A DNA stretch of 64,000 nt from Leguminivora glycinivorella (taxonomy: Eukaryota; Arthropoda; Insecta; Lepidoptera; Tortricidae), in contig NC_062977.1 in assembly GCF_023078275.1 (NCBI RefSeq), forward strand, positions 16,203,118 to 16,267,117. The letters run 5' to 3'. A model generated the notes under the pieces. It worked only from the letters and a program-made list of their open reading frames with translations. It was not told where the DNA came from and did no database searches. Shown piece by piece: positions 54,810 through 63,759 of this stretch. Position numbers and translations under genes: made by a program. Positions within the stretch are counted from its first letter, which is position 1; each line of letters starts with the position of its first letter.

Positions 54810-56146
54810 ATTCAGAAAATTTACAACTTTCTGAGACGATGTCGTTCAGATCTATCTCTGAATCAGAAACCTATAAGTACCTTGGTATGTCACAGTCGTT
54901 GGGTATTGAGGATGTTGGCATTAGACGGTCGGTGAAGGAGCGCTTTTTCAGTCGGCTCACAAAAGTCCTTAACAGTCTTTTGTCAGGAGGCAATAAAGTG
55001 CGCGCCTTTAACGCCTGGGTAATGCCTCTACTCACATACTCCTTTGGCATACTAAGGTGGACCCAGACCGAGCTGGACGCCCTGGATCGGAGGGTCCGGT
55101 CACTGCTTACCACACACCGTATGTTACACCCGCGCTCGTCTGTTATGAGATTGTACATCCCACGGAAGTGCGGAGGTCGAGGCTTCCTAAACGCCAAAAA
55201 TCTCCACAACCGTGAGGTGTACAATCTCAGGAATTACTTCCTTAACAACGAGTGTGGGATGCATCGTGATGTGGTGGCAGTGGACGGAAACCTCACGCCG
55301 CTCTCCTTGGCGAAAGAGAACTGGCGCAAACCTGTGGTACTAAGTACTGCGGACCGCAAGGCGGTATGGGAGAGCAAGCAGCTACACGGGCGGTTCTACA
55401 AGGCCCTCACGGGACCCGATGTAGACCTGCTCGCATCGGTGAACTGGTTACGATTCGGGGACCTCTTCGGAGAAACTGAGGGTTTTGCCTGTGCAATTGC
55501 GGACGAAGTTATGATGACGAACAACTACCGGAAATATATCCTGAAGGACGGCACGGTCGACATTTGTCGGGCATGCCGCCGTCCCGGAGAATCACTCAGG
55601 CATATCATTTCCGGTTGTTCTCATCTTGCTAACGGTGAGTACTTGCACAGGCATAATCTCGTAGCCCGGATCATTCACCAGCAGCTTGCTCTTCAATACG
55701 GCCTTGTGAACCGCGAAGTACCGTACTACAAGTACTTACCTGCGCCAGTTCTTGAAAATGGCCGTGCCACGCTCTATTGGGATCGATCTATTATCACTGA
55801 CAGGACTATTGTAGCCAATAAGCCTGACATTGTGATAATAGATCGACCGCAACGCCGGGCCGTGCTCATTGACATCACCATCCCCCATGATGAGAATCTC
55901 GTGAAAGCCGAGAAGGACAAGTCCAGTAAGTACCTAGACTTGGCTCACGAGATAACCACCATGTGGGATGTTGATTCAACGATCATTGTCCCGATAGTCG
56001 TTTCAGCGAACGGTCTCATAGCGAAGAGTCTCGACCAACATCTTAAGAGACTCTCGCTCGGTGGTTGGATCAAGGGCCAGATGCAGAAGGCGGTGATTTT
56101 GGACACAGCGCGGATAGTCCGACGGTTCCTCTCTCTGCAGCCCTAA
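54801..56146 (+). CDS. R4/Dong-like LINE polyprotein, C-terminal part (after frameshift)
   Basis: This carries the second half of the same protein. After the frameshift it continues with the RT thumb (SESETYKYLGMSQSLG), a basic linker, a CCHC finger CRACRRPGESLRHIISGC at 55565-55618 (C-X2-C-X8-H-X4-C) and a restriction-like endonuclease core, KPDIVIIDR (55820-55846) then VLIDITIPHDEN, in which PD-X14-D supplies the likely metal-binding residues. The endonuclease nicks the target and primes reverse transcription. The frame ends at 56146 with SLQP. An ATG at 54773 belongs to the overlapping frame and is not a real start. Confidence 0.87.
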
Positions 56147-56324
56147 CCACCGGCAGCTTGGGCCCTGCCCCGCTGCTGGCGGCACCCTAGGTTAGGTTTT
56201 TTATAATGTGTTTATATGTTTTATATTGTTTTGTAAGTGTTTTATTTTATTTTACTTTTATACTCATATTGTAAAAAACCTAATCTAAGAAAAGAAATAA
56301 ATAAAGGAAATAATAATAACCCCG

Positions 56325-56940
56325 AGTGTTCCCGAGAGTCGGTCAGGGTCTCCGTCTCCGGCGTGTCTTCGCCGGCCGGAGTGGAACCCCAAGGGGACCC
56401 GCAGGACTCTCAGCTCTGGCTTGCCTTCATTGGCCGTCCAGAGAGGAACGTCTGAGCTGTCGCTCCAGGGGTGGAAGTGTTAAAGGGCATAACGCCGCGA
56501 GTAACTACGGAGAAAGCGCAGCACCACCTCTCGACACCCCTGAGTCACTCACGCCGGTGTTGCGCCTGGCCGTCTTTATGATGGCAAATCAGGTGCCCAT
56601 CTACCGAGTGGCGAGTCACCGCCTGCCTCGATAACTTGTTAACGCAATGTTATGGTAGGTGTCCGGACCTTTGCAATAGCCCATTTTCATAACTCATCCA
56701 AACTTCAACCCATAGACCTGATCTATTCTTTCCATTTTATTGACAATAGTTTCCAATGCCTGCTGAAACCGGTTCACGGGTATCTATTCATGTACCCGTG
56801 AATGGGTTCCAGCAGGCGTTCTACATGACATCAAATATCTCCATACGGCCTCTACGTGTTGGATCTATATCCCCACGCACGCCTTATAAATGACCGGGCT
56901 CGAAAGACCCGAGAGTTTAAAAACGGAGAAACAAATAATA
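56325..56940 (+). mobile_element. TAA-bounded segment 4
   Basis: It starts right after the TAATAATAA at the LINE 3' end and finishes GAAACAAATAATAATAAT. It shares ordered blocks with segment 3: GTGGAAGTGTTAAAGGGC, CATAACGCCG, CCACCTCTCGACACCCC, GTGGCGAGTCACCGCCTGCC and GGTAGGTGTCCGG. A strong hairpin (ATGCCTGCTGAAACCGG..., arms around GGGTACATGAATAGATACCC) lies at 56757-56818. No ORF. A family-A SINE tail follows at once. Confidence 0.6.
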
Positions 56941-56943
56941 ATA

Positions 56944-57184
56944 ATATTATAGGACATTCTTACACAGATTGACTGAGGCCCACGGTAAGCTCAAGAAGGC
57001 TTGTGTTGTGGGTACTCAGACAACGATGTATATAATATATAAATACTTATATACATAGAAAACATCCATGACTCAGGAACAAATATCTGTGCTCATCACA
57101 CTAATAAATGCCCTTACCGGGATTCGAACCCGGGACCGCGGCGTAGCAGGCAGGGTCACTACCAACTGCGCCAGACCGGTCGTC
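56944..57184 (-). mobile_element. tRNA-derived SINE (family A), full length
   Basis: Reverse complement of GACGACCGGTCTGGCGCAGT through the B-box to the TATAATATT end. Its tail merges with the TAATAATAAT run that closes segment 4, so either the SINE supplied the TAA target or it landed beside it. Confidence 0.88.
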
Positions 57185-57299
57185 AACAACAAATTACTTA
57201 CTAATTTATTTAGACATACTTATTAATGGAACTAAGTAGTCATTAACTATTATCCTTGAATTACAAGTAGGTATGTTAAAATTTTAGATAATATATTAT

Positions 57300-57720
57300 T
57301 GTAGTATAAAATAGTTTTCATCACACCAACTGGTAAAGGCTTACTTTGCTATTCGAAAACAGATCGCAAAACTGCATTTTATCCACAAGAGAGCAAAGTA
57401 ATTTCATACATATTTTAACTTGATGTCTTAAGGTGGCTGGTAGAATTTACCTATAAATTCTTGAATCATAAATACTGAATAGATTGCTGGATTTGATTTA
57501 GCTCGATGTTTTATAGTCAGTATTTTGTTCGTGTTGGTGTGGTGATAAAATTTTTGTTTCACATGGTGGCAAAGTTTGTTTAACCTTCATGCCTTGAAAC
57601 CCTCTCAACGCCGCGGCGCGTCTCGTCGCGTTTCAATATTAGAATCTTTCGCTTGCTCGGGTATCAATATTAGCACGAAGGTTGAACAACCCCCTTGTAA
57701 AACAAACTTGACTTCGAAAT
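57300..57720. repeat. Dispersed AT-rich repeat
   Basis: Contains ACCAACTGGTAAAGGCTTAC, GAGAGCAAAGTAA, GGTGGCAAAGTTTGTTTAAC, AGAATCTTTCGCTTGCTCGG and ACAACCCCCTTGTAAAAC. It resembles 50640-51060 and the first bases after 10560. Non-coding. Confidence 0.4.
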
Positions 57721-58136
57721 TTTTTCATAAGGCGACTCCACGGATTTTAGAACAACGATATGCGATAAAAAAAGCCCTAACCTTACTTATGACACTTACC
57801 CGTATTGACCTTATTACCTGTACATATTAGGTTACGTGAAAATAAAACACTAACCACTTACCTAGTATTTATCAGTTCATTATGTGTTATGCAAAAATAG
57901 ATTAAGTAACAAAGCAATGACTTACTTTCGTCTATATCCGTCCACATTCAATTCTTTCTTCTTTTTTGGTCTCCTACCTCAATACTTACCTCACTTATCT
58001 TAATAAGATTGTGGTTTTATCCATACGATCATGTTTCCGCTAACAAAATTAACATCTGATCAATTTAGTTTAGTGATTCAAGCGATTTTGATTGAATAAC
58101 AAGACATTGCACTTATGTAATGGATGATTTTGTAAT
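57721..58136. other. No recognisable feature
   Basis: AT-rich DNA, nothing identified. Confidence 0.3.
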
Positions 58137-58149
58137 ATGTGTAGGTATT

Positions 58150-58440
58150 TAATATTGTCTTCGGTTACCGCGATAGTTACTCATGAAATAAAACTATGGA
58201 AACGGATTAAATCGCGTATAATGAATTTAAAATACATCCCGACGTTTCGAACTCTTTACAGCGTTCGTGGTCAACGGGTGACTGAGGAAAAATTAAAATG
58301 TGCAAAAGCTACCCACTTACAAGAAATATTAACGAACCATGACCACAAATAATATAGATTTCTAAGGCAGGTTCACACACTATTAATAAAGCCAGTTATA
58401 CAATATTCAAAAAATTTTACCATTACTCTGTTAAAAAAAA
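58150..58440 (+). repeat. Left inverted arm of the Penelope-like element
   Basis: It holds TCTTCGGTTACCGCGATAGT, the shared tip, then ATACATCCCGACGTTTCG and AACTCTTTACAGCGTTCG. On the minus strand GAACGCTGTAAAGAGTTC forms a hairpin followed by GAAAC. This is the pseudo-LTR region in which Penelope-like elements of other species carry hammerhead motifs; a full hammerhead core is not visible here. Confidence 0.55.
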
Positions 58441-58457
58441 AAAAAATAATAATAATA

Positions 58458-60056
58458 AGTCTGAGTCCATTATGGTTCTGCCTAGCTCTGAATCCCCTCA
58501 GCACCTTGCTGAAGGATTCTGGGCTAGGTTGCCGGCTTCGGAGAGAGGGTGAAGTCATCTCTCACCTTCTGTACATGGACGATCTCAAACTATTTGCACC
58601 GAACACCCAAGACCTGATGGTGCTATTGAAAACCACAGAAGTTTTCAGTACCGCCATCAGAATGGAGTTTGGTGTCGATAAGTGTGCGGTTATGCATGTA
58701 CAGCGGGGGGAGGTTGTAAATTCAGAAAATTTACAACTTTCTGAGACGATGTCGTTCAGATCTATCTCTGAATCAGAAACCTATAAGTACCTTGGTATGT
58801 CACAGTCGTTGGGTATTGAGGATGTTGGCATTAGACGGTCGGTAAAGGAGCGCTTTTTCAGTCGGCTCACAAAAGTCCTTAACAGTCTTTTGTCAGGAGG
58901 CAATAAAGTGCGCGCCTTTAACGCCTGGGTAATGCCTCTACTCACATACTCCTTTGGCATACTAAGGTGGACCCAGACCGAGCTGGACGCCCTGGATCGG
59001 AGGGTCCGGTCACTGCTTACCACACACCGTATGTTACACCCGCGCTCGTCTGTTATGAGATTGTACATCCCACGGAAGTGCGGAGGTCGAGGCTTCCTAA
59101 ACGCCAAAAATCTCCACAACCGTGAGGTGTACAATCTCAGGAATTACTTCCTTAACAACGAGTGTGGGATGCATCGTGATGTGGTGGCAGTGGACGGAAA
59201 CCTCACGCCGCTCTCCTTGGCGAAACAGAACTGGCGCAAACCTGTGGTACTAAGTACTGCGGACCGCAAGGCGGTATGGGAGAGCAAGCAGCTACACGGG
59301 CGGTTCTACAAGGCCCTCACGGGACCCGATGTAGACCTGCTCGCATCGGTGAACTGGTTACGATTCGGGGACCTCTTCGGAGAAACCGAGGGTTTTGCCT
59401 GTGCAATTGCGGACGAAGTTATGATGACGAACAACTACCGGAAATATATCCTGAAGGACGGTACGGTCGACATTTGTCGGGCATGCCGCCGTCCCGGAGA
59501 GTCACTCAGGCATATCATTTCCGGTTGTTCTCATCTAGCTAACGGCGAGTACTTGCACAGACATAATCTCGTAGCCAGGATTATTCACCAGCAACTTGCT
59601 CTTCAATACGGCCTTGTGGACCGCGAAGTACCGTATTACAAGTACTTACCTGCGCCAGTTCTCGAAAATGGTCGTGCCACGCTCTATTGGGATCGATCTA
59701 TTATCACTGACAGGACTATTGTAGCCAATAAGCCTGACATTGTGATAATAGATCGACTGCAACGCCGGGCCGTGCTCGTTGACATCACCATCCCCCATGA
59801 TGAGAATCTCGTGAAAGCCGAGAAGGACAAGTCCAGTAAGTACCTAGACTTGGCTCACGAGATAACCGCCATGTGGGATGTTGATTCAACGATCATTGTT
59901 CCGATAGTCGTTTCAGCGAACGGTCTCATAGCGAAGAGTCTCGACCACCATCTTAAGAGACTCTCGCTAGGTGGATGGATCAAGGGCCAGATGCAGAAGG
60001 CGGTGATCTTGGACACGGCGCGGATAGTCCGACGGTTCCTCTCTCTGCAGCCCTAA
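58458..60056 (+). CDS. R4/Dong-like LINE polyprotein, partial (copy 2, no frameshift)
   Basis: The open frame runs from SLSPLWFCLALNPL at the truncation point, through the YMDD box, the thumb (YKYLGMSQ), the CCHC finger and the KPDIVIIDR endonuclease core, to SLQP and a stop. At the place where copy 1 has five G it has six (58705-58710), so the frame continues unbroken for about 530 codons. It has no N-terminus, no RT blocks before motif B and no start of its own, so it is a dead fragment. Six residues differ from copy 1 in the shared part (for example N to D in GLVDREV, T to A in HEITAMW); the other differences are silent. Confidence 0.85.
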   Translation, partial: SLSPLWFCLALNPLSTLLKDSGLGCRLRREGEVISHLLYMDDLKLFAPNTQDLMVLLKTTEVFSTAIRMEFGVDKCAVMHVQRGEVVNSENLQLSETMSFRSISESETYKYLGMSQSLGIEDVGIRRSVKERFFSRLTKVLNSLLSGGNKVRAFNAWVMPLLTYSFGILRWTQTELDALDRRVRSLLTTHRMLHPRSSVMRLYIPRKCGGRGFLNAKNLHNREVYNLRNYFLNNECGMHRDVVAVDGNLTPLSLAKQNWRKPVVLSTADRKAVWESKQLHGRFYKALTGPDVDLLASVNWLRFGDLFGETEGFACAIADEVMMTNNYRKYILKDGTVDICRACRRPGESLRHIISGCSHLANGEYLHRHNLVARIIHQQLALQYGLVDREVPYYKYLPAPVLENGRATLYWDRSIITDRTIVANKPDIVIIDRLQRRAVLVDITIPHDENLVKAEKDKSSKYLDLAHEITAMWDVDSTIIVPIVVSANGLIAKSLDHHLKRLSLGGWIKGQMQKAVILDTARIVRRFLSLQP

Positions 60057-60222
60057 CCACCGGCAGCTTGGGCCCTGCCCCGCTGCTGGCGGCACCCTAG
60101 GTTAGGTTTTTTATAATGTGTTTATATGTTTTATATTGTTTTGTAAGTGTTATTTTTATTTTACTTTTATACTCATATTGTACAAAACCTAACTTAAGAA
60201 AGAAGATAAATAAAGGAAATAA
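58458..60222 (+). mobile_element. R4/Dong-like LINE, 5'-truncated (copy 2)
   Basis: It starts at AGTCTGAGTCCATTATGG, inside RT motif B, immediately after an AATAATAATAATA run, and ends AAAGGAAATAATAATTAA. The body is about 98.5% identical to copy 1 by eye (around two dozen differences over 1.6 kb). It is a recent, typical target-primed truncated insertion that landed within the Penelope-like element. Confidence 0.88.
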
Positions 60223-60298
60223 TAATTAACCAATTAATCTACACAAAATTGACAAAGAAACAAACTGCAAATGTCCAACACCATACAACACAAATGCC

Positions 60299-61291
60299 TC
60301 ACAGCCTTCGTCGTGCTTGTTCCATTATCAGATGTACTACTGGATCCCAAGCCGGTGGTAAAGTAAAGCCATCCTCTCTATTAAAGTTTGGATATTTCTT
60401 GATCTCAATGGCCTCTCGCAACATTCTGGGTATATATCGCTTCTCCTTAGCGAGAACCAGAGGCTTGTCAAACTTTATAGCATGATTGACTTTATCCATG
60501 ACATGTTCAGAGACTGCAGACCTTTGCCGACGGTGCTTGACATCCGCTATGTGTTCCTTCACCCGTGTGGAAATGCTTCGTTTCGTCTGTCCCACATATG
60601 ACAGCCCGCACTCACAGTCTAGCCTGTACACTCCCGCGCTTTGTAGAGGAGTTTGACATTTCACAGGCCTCAGGAATTGGGACATCTTCTTCATAGGCTT
60701 GAAATAAGTTTTAATAGAAGCCCGTTTCAAGATGTGGCTGATCCTATCTGTGACCCCTCTAACAAAGGGGAGAATTGCAGGCCGGCGCTCGACTGTAGGG
60801 ATCTTCAAACGGGCCTTCTGCTTGACACGCGGTATCTTGAGCTCGTTCGCCAACAGCGCCTGCCTGGCATGTCGAAGCTCCGCGGTCAAATGTTGGTCGT
60901 CACATATCCTTTGGGCTCTCTGAAACAAAGATTTGCCTACAGTAGCTAGTTGACTGGGATGGTGGTGGGATTTGCCATTTAAGTACCTATCAGTATGAGT
61001 AGGTTTTCTATACACAGTGCGACCTAAGCTATTATCAGGATACCTCAAAATGAGAACATCCAAGAAGGGAAGAGAACAGTCTTTCTCCAATTCCATAGTA
61101 AATTGTATTTTACTATGGATAGAATTTAAATGGTCTAAGAAAGTTGAAACATTACTTTTAGGAAGTATAGTAAAAGTGTCATCTACGTATCTTTTAAATA
61201 TCTTCGGCTGGACGGCAGCCAATGAGAGCGCTCTCTCCTCAAAGTCCTCCATGAAAATGTCGGCGACTACTGGAGACACCGGAGACCCCAT
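60299..61291 (-). CDS. Penelope-like RT and GIY-YIG endonuclease, N-terminally truncated
   Basis: The 330-codon frame (stop at 60299) begins within the RT: GSPVSPVVADIF is motif B and RYVDDTF (residues 34-40) is the catalytic motif C. A Cys/Lys-rich connector follows. From residue 220 comes a GIY-YIG endonuclease (GVYRLDCECGLSYVGQTKRS), with an Arg at 243 and the late Glu in REAIEIKK near 292-299. This RT plus GIY-YIG order is specific to Penelope-like elements. The frame stays open upstream as NEFLIHPDSGMGSPVSP, but that part is arm-derived, so the Met is not a true start. The palm domain before motif B is missing, so the copy is inactive. Confidence 0.85.
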   Translation of the reverse strand: MGSPVSPVVADIFMEDFEERALSLAAVQPKIFKRYVDDTFTILPKSNVSTFLDHLNSIHSKIQFTMELEKDCSLPFLDVLILRYPDNSLGRTVYRKPTHTDRYLNGKSHHHPSQLATVGKSLFQRAQRICDDQHLTAELRHARQALLANELKIPRVKQKARLKIPTVERRPAILPFVRGVTDRISHILKRASIKTYFKPMKKMSQFLRPVKCQTPLQSAGVYRLDCECGLSYVGQTKRSISTRVKEHIADVKHRRQRSAVSEHVMDKVNHAIKFDKPLVLAKEKRYIPRMLREAIEIKKYPNFNREDGFTLPPAWDPVVHLIMEQARRRL

Positions 61292-61369
61292 TCCGGAGTC
61301 GGGATGTATTAAAAATTCATTATACGCGATTTAATCCGTTTCCATAGTTTTATTTCATGTGTAGGTATT

Positions 61370-62149
61370 GTTCGACTTTAGTGCATCTAAATGAGTTAAT
61401 TCTTTGACAAATCATCACTTGGAGGTATGAAATAAATCAAACAAAAAAATATTACTCGAGTGAATGAATAACTATTACTCATTTAGATAGGTATATGTGC
61501 CTATTTGATATTTTTATAGGTACATATTTAAGTATTGTAAGTATTGAATGTTGCTTAGTTTAACACAATTTAGAACACTCCAATCACCGAACTTTGGTCT
61601 TTTAGTATTCAGAATATTCTCAGGACAAGCACATATAATATTTGATTTATTATAGGTACCTATATTATTTGTACGAGCCAATATCTGGCTCCAAGCAATC
61701 CAAGCATTCATAAATACCAAGTGACATGGATTTTTTCAGTTCAAGAACAATGACAGTCGTCGATGACGTTTAATAAAAAATATAATTTATATTCAAACAA
61801 AAACTTAGACTGTACTCCTAATTCAACATGTGTTTTGAAGGTTATCTGCAATAGAAACAGTACGTAGATACTTAGTGAAAAAATACTATTTTTCTATTTA
61901 TTTACGTAACTTATGCGTTTTTGTATACCTATTTTAACACAGCTGGAATTATTCATATGTATAAAAATAATATTTTTAAAGTTTTTACATTATTAATGGG
62001 TAATTTGTTAAACGACTATATAATATAATATGGTCTGGGCGGTCGTGGAATATATGAGAACCAATACAAATTCGAATCAACGTATACAGGGTGGGCTGTA
62101 AACCGCAAACTCATATTTATATTGTATGAAGAATTTAAAAAATTAAGAC
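61370..62149. other. No recognisable feature
   Basis: AT-rich, no gene or shared repeat seen. Confidence 0.35.
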
Positions 62150-62255
62150 TTCATAATCTTTAAAAGTTCCTGAACAAATGTTGGTCAGTGTCAGTGTAAG
62201 GAGTATAGCCTACAGTTACATTTTTTGCTTTTCTTACAGGGGCTAACACGGTATA
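62150..62255. repeat. Single arm of the 38793-type MITE
   Basis: CTTTAAAAGTTCCTGAACAA, ATGTTGGTCAGTG and GTATAGCCTACAGTTACATT match the right arm of 38793-39099 with differences. The left arm is not present. Confidence 0.5.
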
Positions 62256-63456
62256 GCTATTTCCGCTCAGACTCTATATATCATCTATCTCTATTCTCAA
62301 ACACTATATAGTAAAACTGTTCTGAAAGTATCTTGAAGATAATACCCGGTATATAGGTATTCAACTCTAAATACATAAACAAGCCATAAAGAAATAGGAA
62401 ACACGCAAGTTCAATACACAATGTCTCTAGCGATGACACAGCATCACTCGTTCAGTAGTCCATGACGGGGGCAACCCATTCACAACTAAACTGCACAAAC
62501 AATCTGAAGCTCAGCTTTACATAGTTATAACGTCATATTAAGATTACAGGGTGTTACATAAGTGGTATCGCAAGCGTTAAACCGAAGCGTGCTGCAAAAG
62601 TGCGAATTACGAAGTATGAGTCTTGTAATGATTACATATGACGTCATACCTACTACTTTTTATTTCATACAGTATCAGGGGCAAATAAAAGTGCCTGGGT
62701 TAATAAGAGCAACTTGACGTTTATTAAATCTCTGTTGCGCGCGCGCAGTAGTTTTTGATTGTAATGACAGGTTATGGATTTAACTTGGACTTAAGAGGAA
62801 GCCCATAAATCACTAACGATTTCTATAAAATGTGTTTGAGTGCCTGAATAATATAGCCCTATATTCCCTTTTTTAACTATTTATTGTGATTGAAGAAGAG
62901 AATTAGGAAACTGCGAAAAAAATAATTTTGGTATTAGTAATTTATTATAAAGATCTTTCTCATTCATCTTAACGTTTTCCCGGTTGCATTTTTAGCTCGA
63001 GCGCATCGGAGCCCGGGATCCGATTATTATAAAGATATAAAACCATTTAAAGGTGATTTAAGACGTGGAATTATTATCGAGCCAAATTCATTCGATCATA
63101 AATCGAAAACGTCCGTTTTATTGGAAATATAATATTGTAATTTTTGCTGTAGTAAAACAAGTAGTTTAAAAAAACTGCTTACTCGTATCTAAGCAACGTC
63201 AATTCAAGGTCATTTGGAGCTGTCAGCCTCTTAACAATCTGATTGATATGCTACGTTTTACGTAAGCAAAAAAGCTTGATTGTAAGCATACAAGAAGAAG
63301 AGTCACGCCTCTAAATTACATACCAAGAATATTGTAACATTTTAACTGTGTTTAGCAAATGACAATAACTGCATTACTTCACCGCACAAATCCAAACTTA
63401 AACAATGCTCTCAGTGCAATCATCTATAACCGGTTTACAATAAACAAAAATGCCAG
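62256..63456. other. No recognisable gene; possible upstream region
   Basis: AT-rich DNA. If the promoter at 63457 is real, this is its 5' flank. I see no clear binding-site array. Confidence 0.3.
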
Positions 63457-63508
63457 TATATAAGCAAAACTAGTTTGAAGTCAATTCAAAAACAAAATGC
63501 ACGTAAGT
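63457..63508 (+). promoter_or_regulatory. Candidate TATA promoter, start site and splice donor
   Basis: TATATAAG (63457-63464) is followed about 23-25 bases later by GTCAATTC, a plausible start region, and by CAAAAACAAAATG with a good insect start context at 63497. Two codons later comes GTAAGTAC, a consensus splice donor (63503). TATA, short leader and a minute first coding exon ending in GTAAGT is the standard layout of insect cuticular-protein and several other small secreted-protein genes. The evidence is signals only. Confidence 0.45.
63497..63502 (+). CDS. Candidate first coding exon (2 codons), unknown protein
   Basis: ATGCAC (Met-His) lies between the proposed start codon and a phase-0 splice donor. 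The rest of the gene would be downstream, after an intron that already contains the SINE at 63760 and runs off the window. No protein family can be named. Cuticular proteins usually have a Met-Lys-type start, so the identity is open. Confidence 0.35.
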
Positions 63509-63510
63509 AC

Positions 63511-63759
63511 AAAGCGACGAACACTATTACGATACCCTGCTAGTCATTTATAAAAACATCTACCTGCTAAAAAGAATAAAAGTCAGAGTCGGCAAAAGGT
63601 TGTGGACCTCTTCAGCTGGCAGCCGTGTGTAGATCCTTATTTATAACCTATTGTTGGTATTGTACCTACCTGGTAGAAATTTGAAAGTCATCAAACCGAC
63701 AGGGAGATATCTAATTATCTATGCAGTAGAAGCAAATTTTCATAGTTCATATTCATTCA
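63511..63759. other. Possible first-intron sequence
   Basis: AT-rich with no frame continuing the Met-His exon and no clear acceptor before the SINE. Confidence 0.3.

Larger units (their letters stand above)
52350..56318 (+). mobile_element. R4/Dong-like LINE, near full length (copy 1)
   Basis: A short 5' leader (52350-52520), one long reading frame broken by a frameshift (52521-56146), a 3' untranslated region (GGCGGCACCCTAGGTTAGGT) and a terminal AAAGGAAATAATAATAA. It is flanked by TAA-type repeats on both sides, has a C-terminal restriction-like endonuclease and no apurinic-type endonuclease. These are the known hallmarks of the R4 clade, whose lepidopteran member Dong inserts into TAA repeats. 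The coding part is much more GC-rich than the host DNA. The exact 5' boundary is uncertain. Confidence 0.85.
58137..61369. mobile_element. Penelope-like element with inverted arms, 13-bp target duplication, LINE inserted
   Basis: ATGTGTAGGTATT occurs at 58137-58149 and 61357-61369. Inside, the left arm (58184-58230, CATGAAATAAAACTATGG then AACGGATTAAATCGCGTATA) is repeated exactly in inverse orientation at 61312-61358. The body (60229-61311) holds a truncated Penelope-type ORF on the minus strand. The left arm continues to about 58433 and then an A-rich TAA stretch receives the second R4/Dong-like LINE copy. Inverted partial copies with variable target duplications are known for Penelope-like elements. 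Confidence 0.8.
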
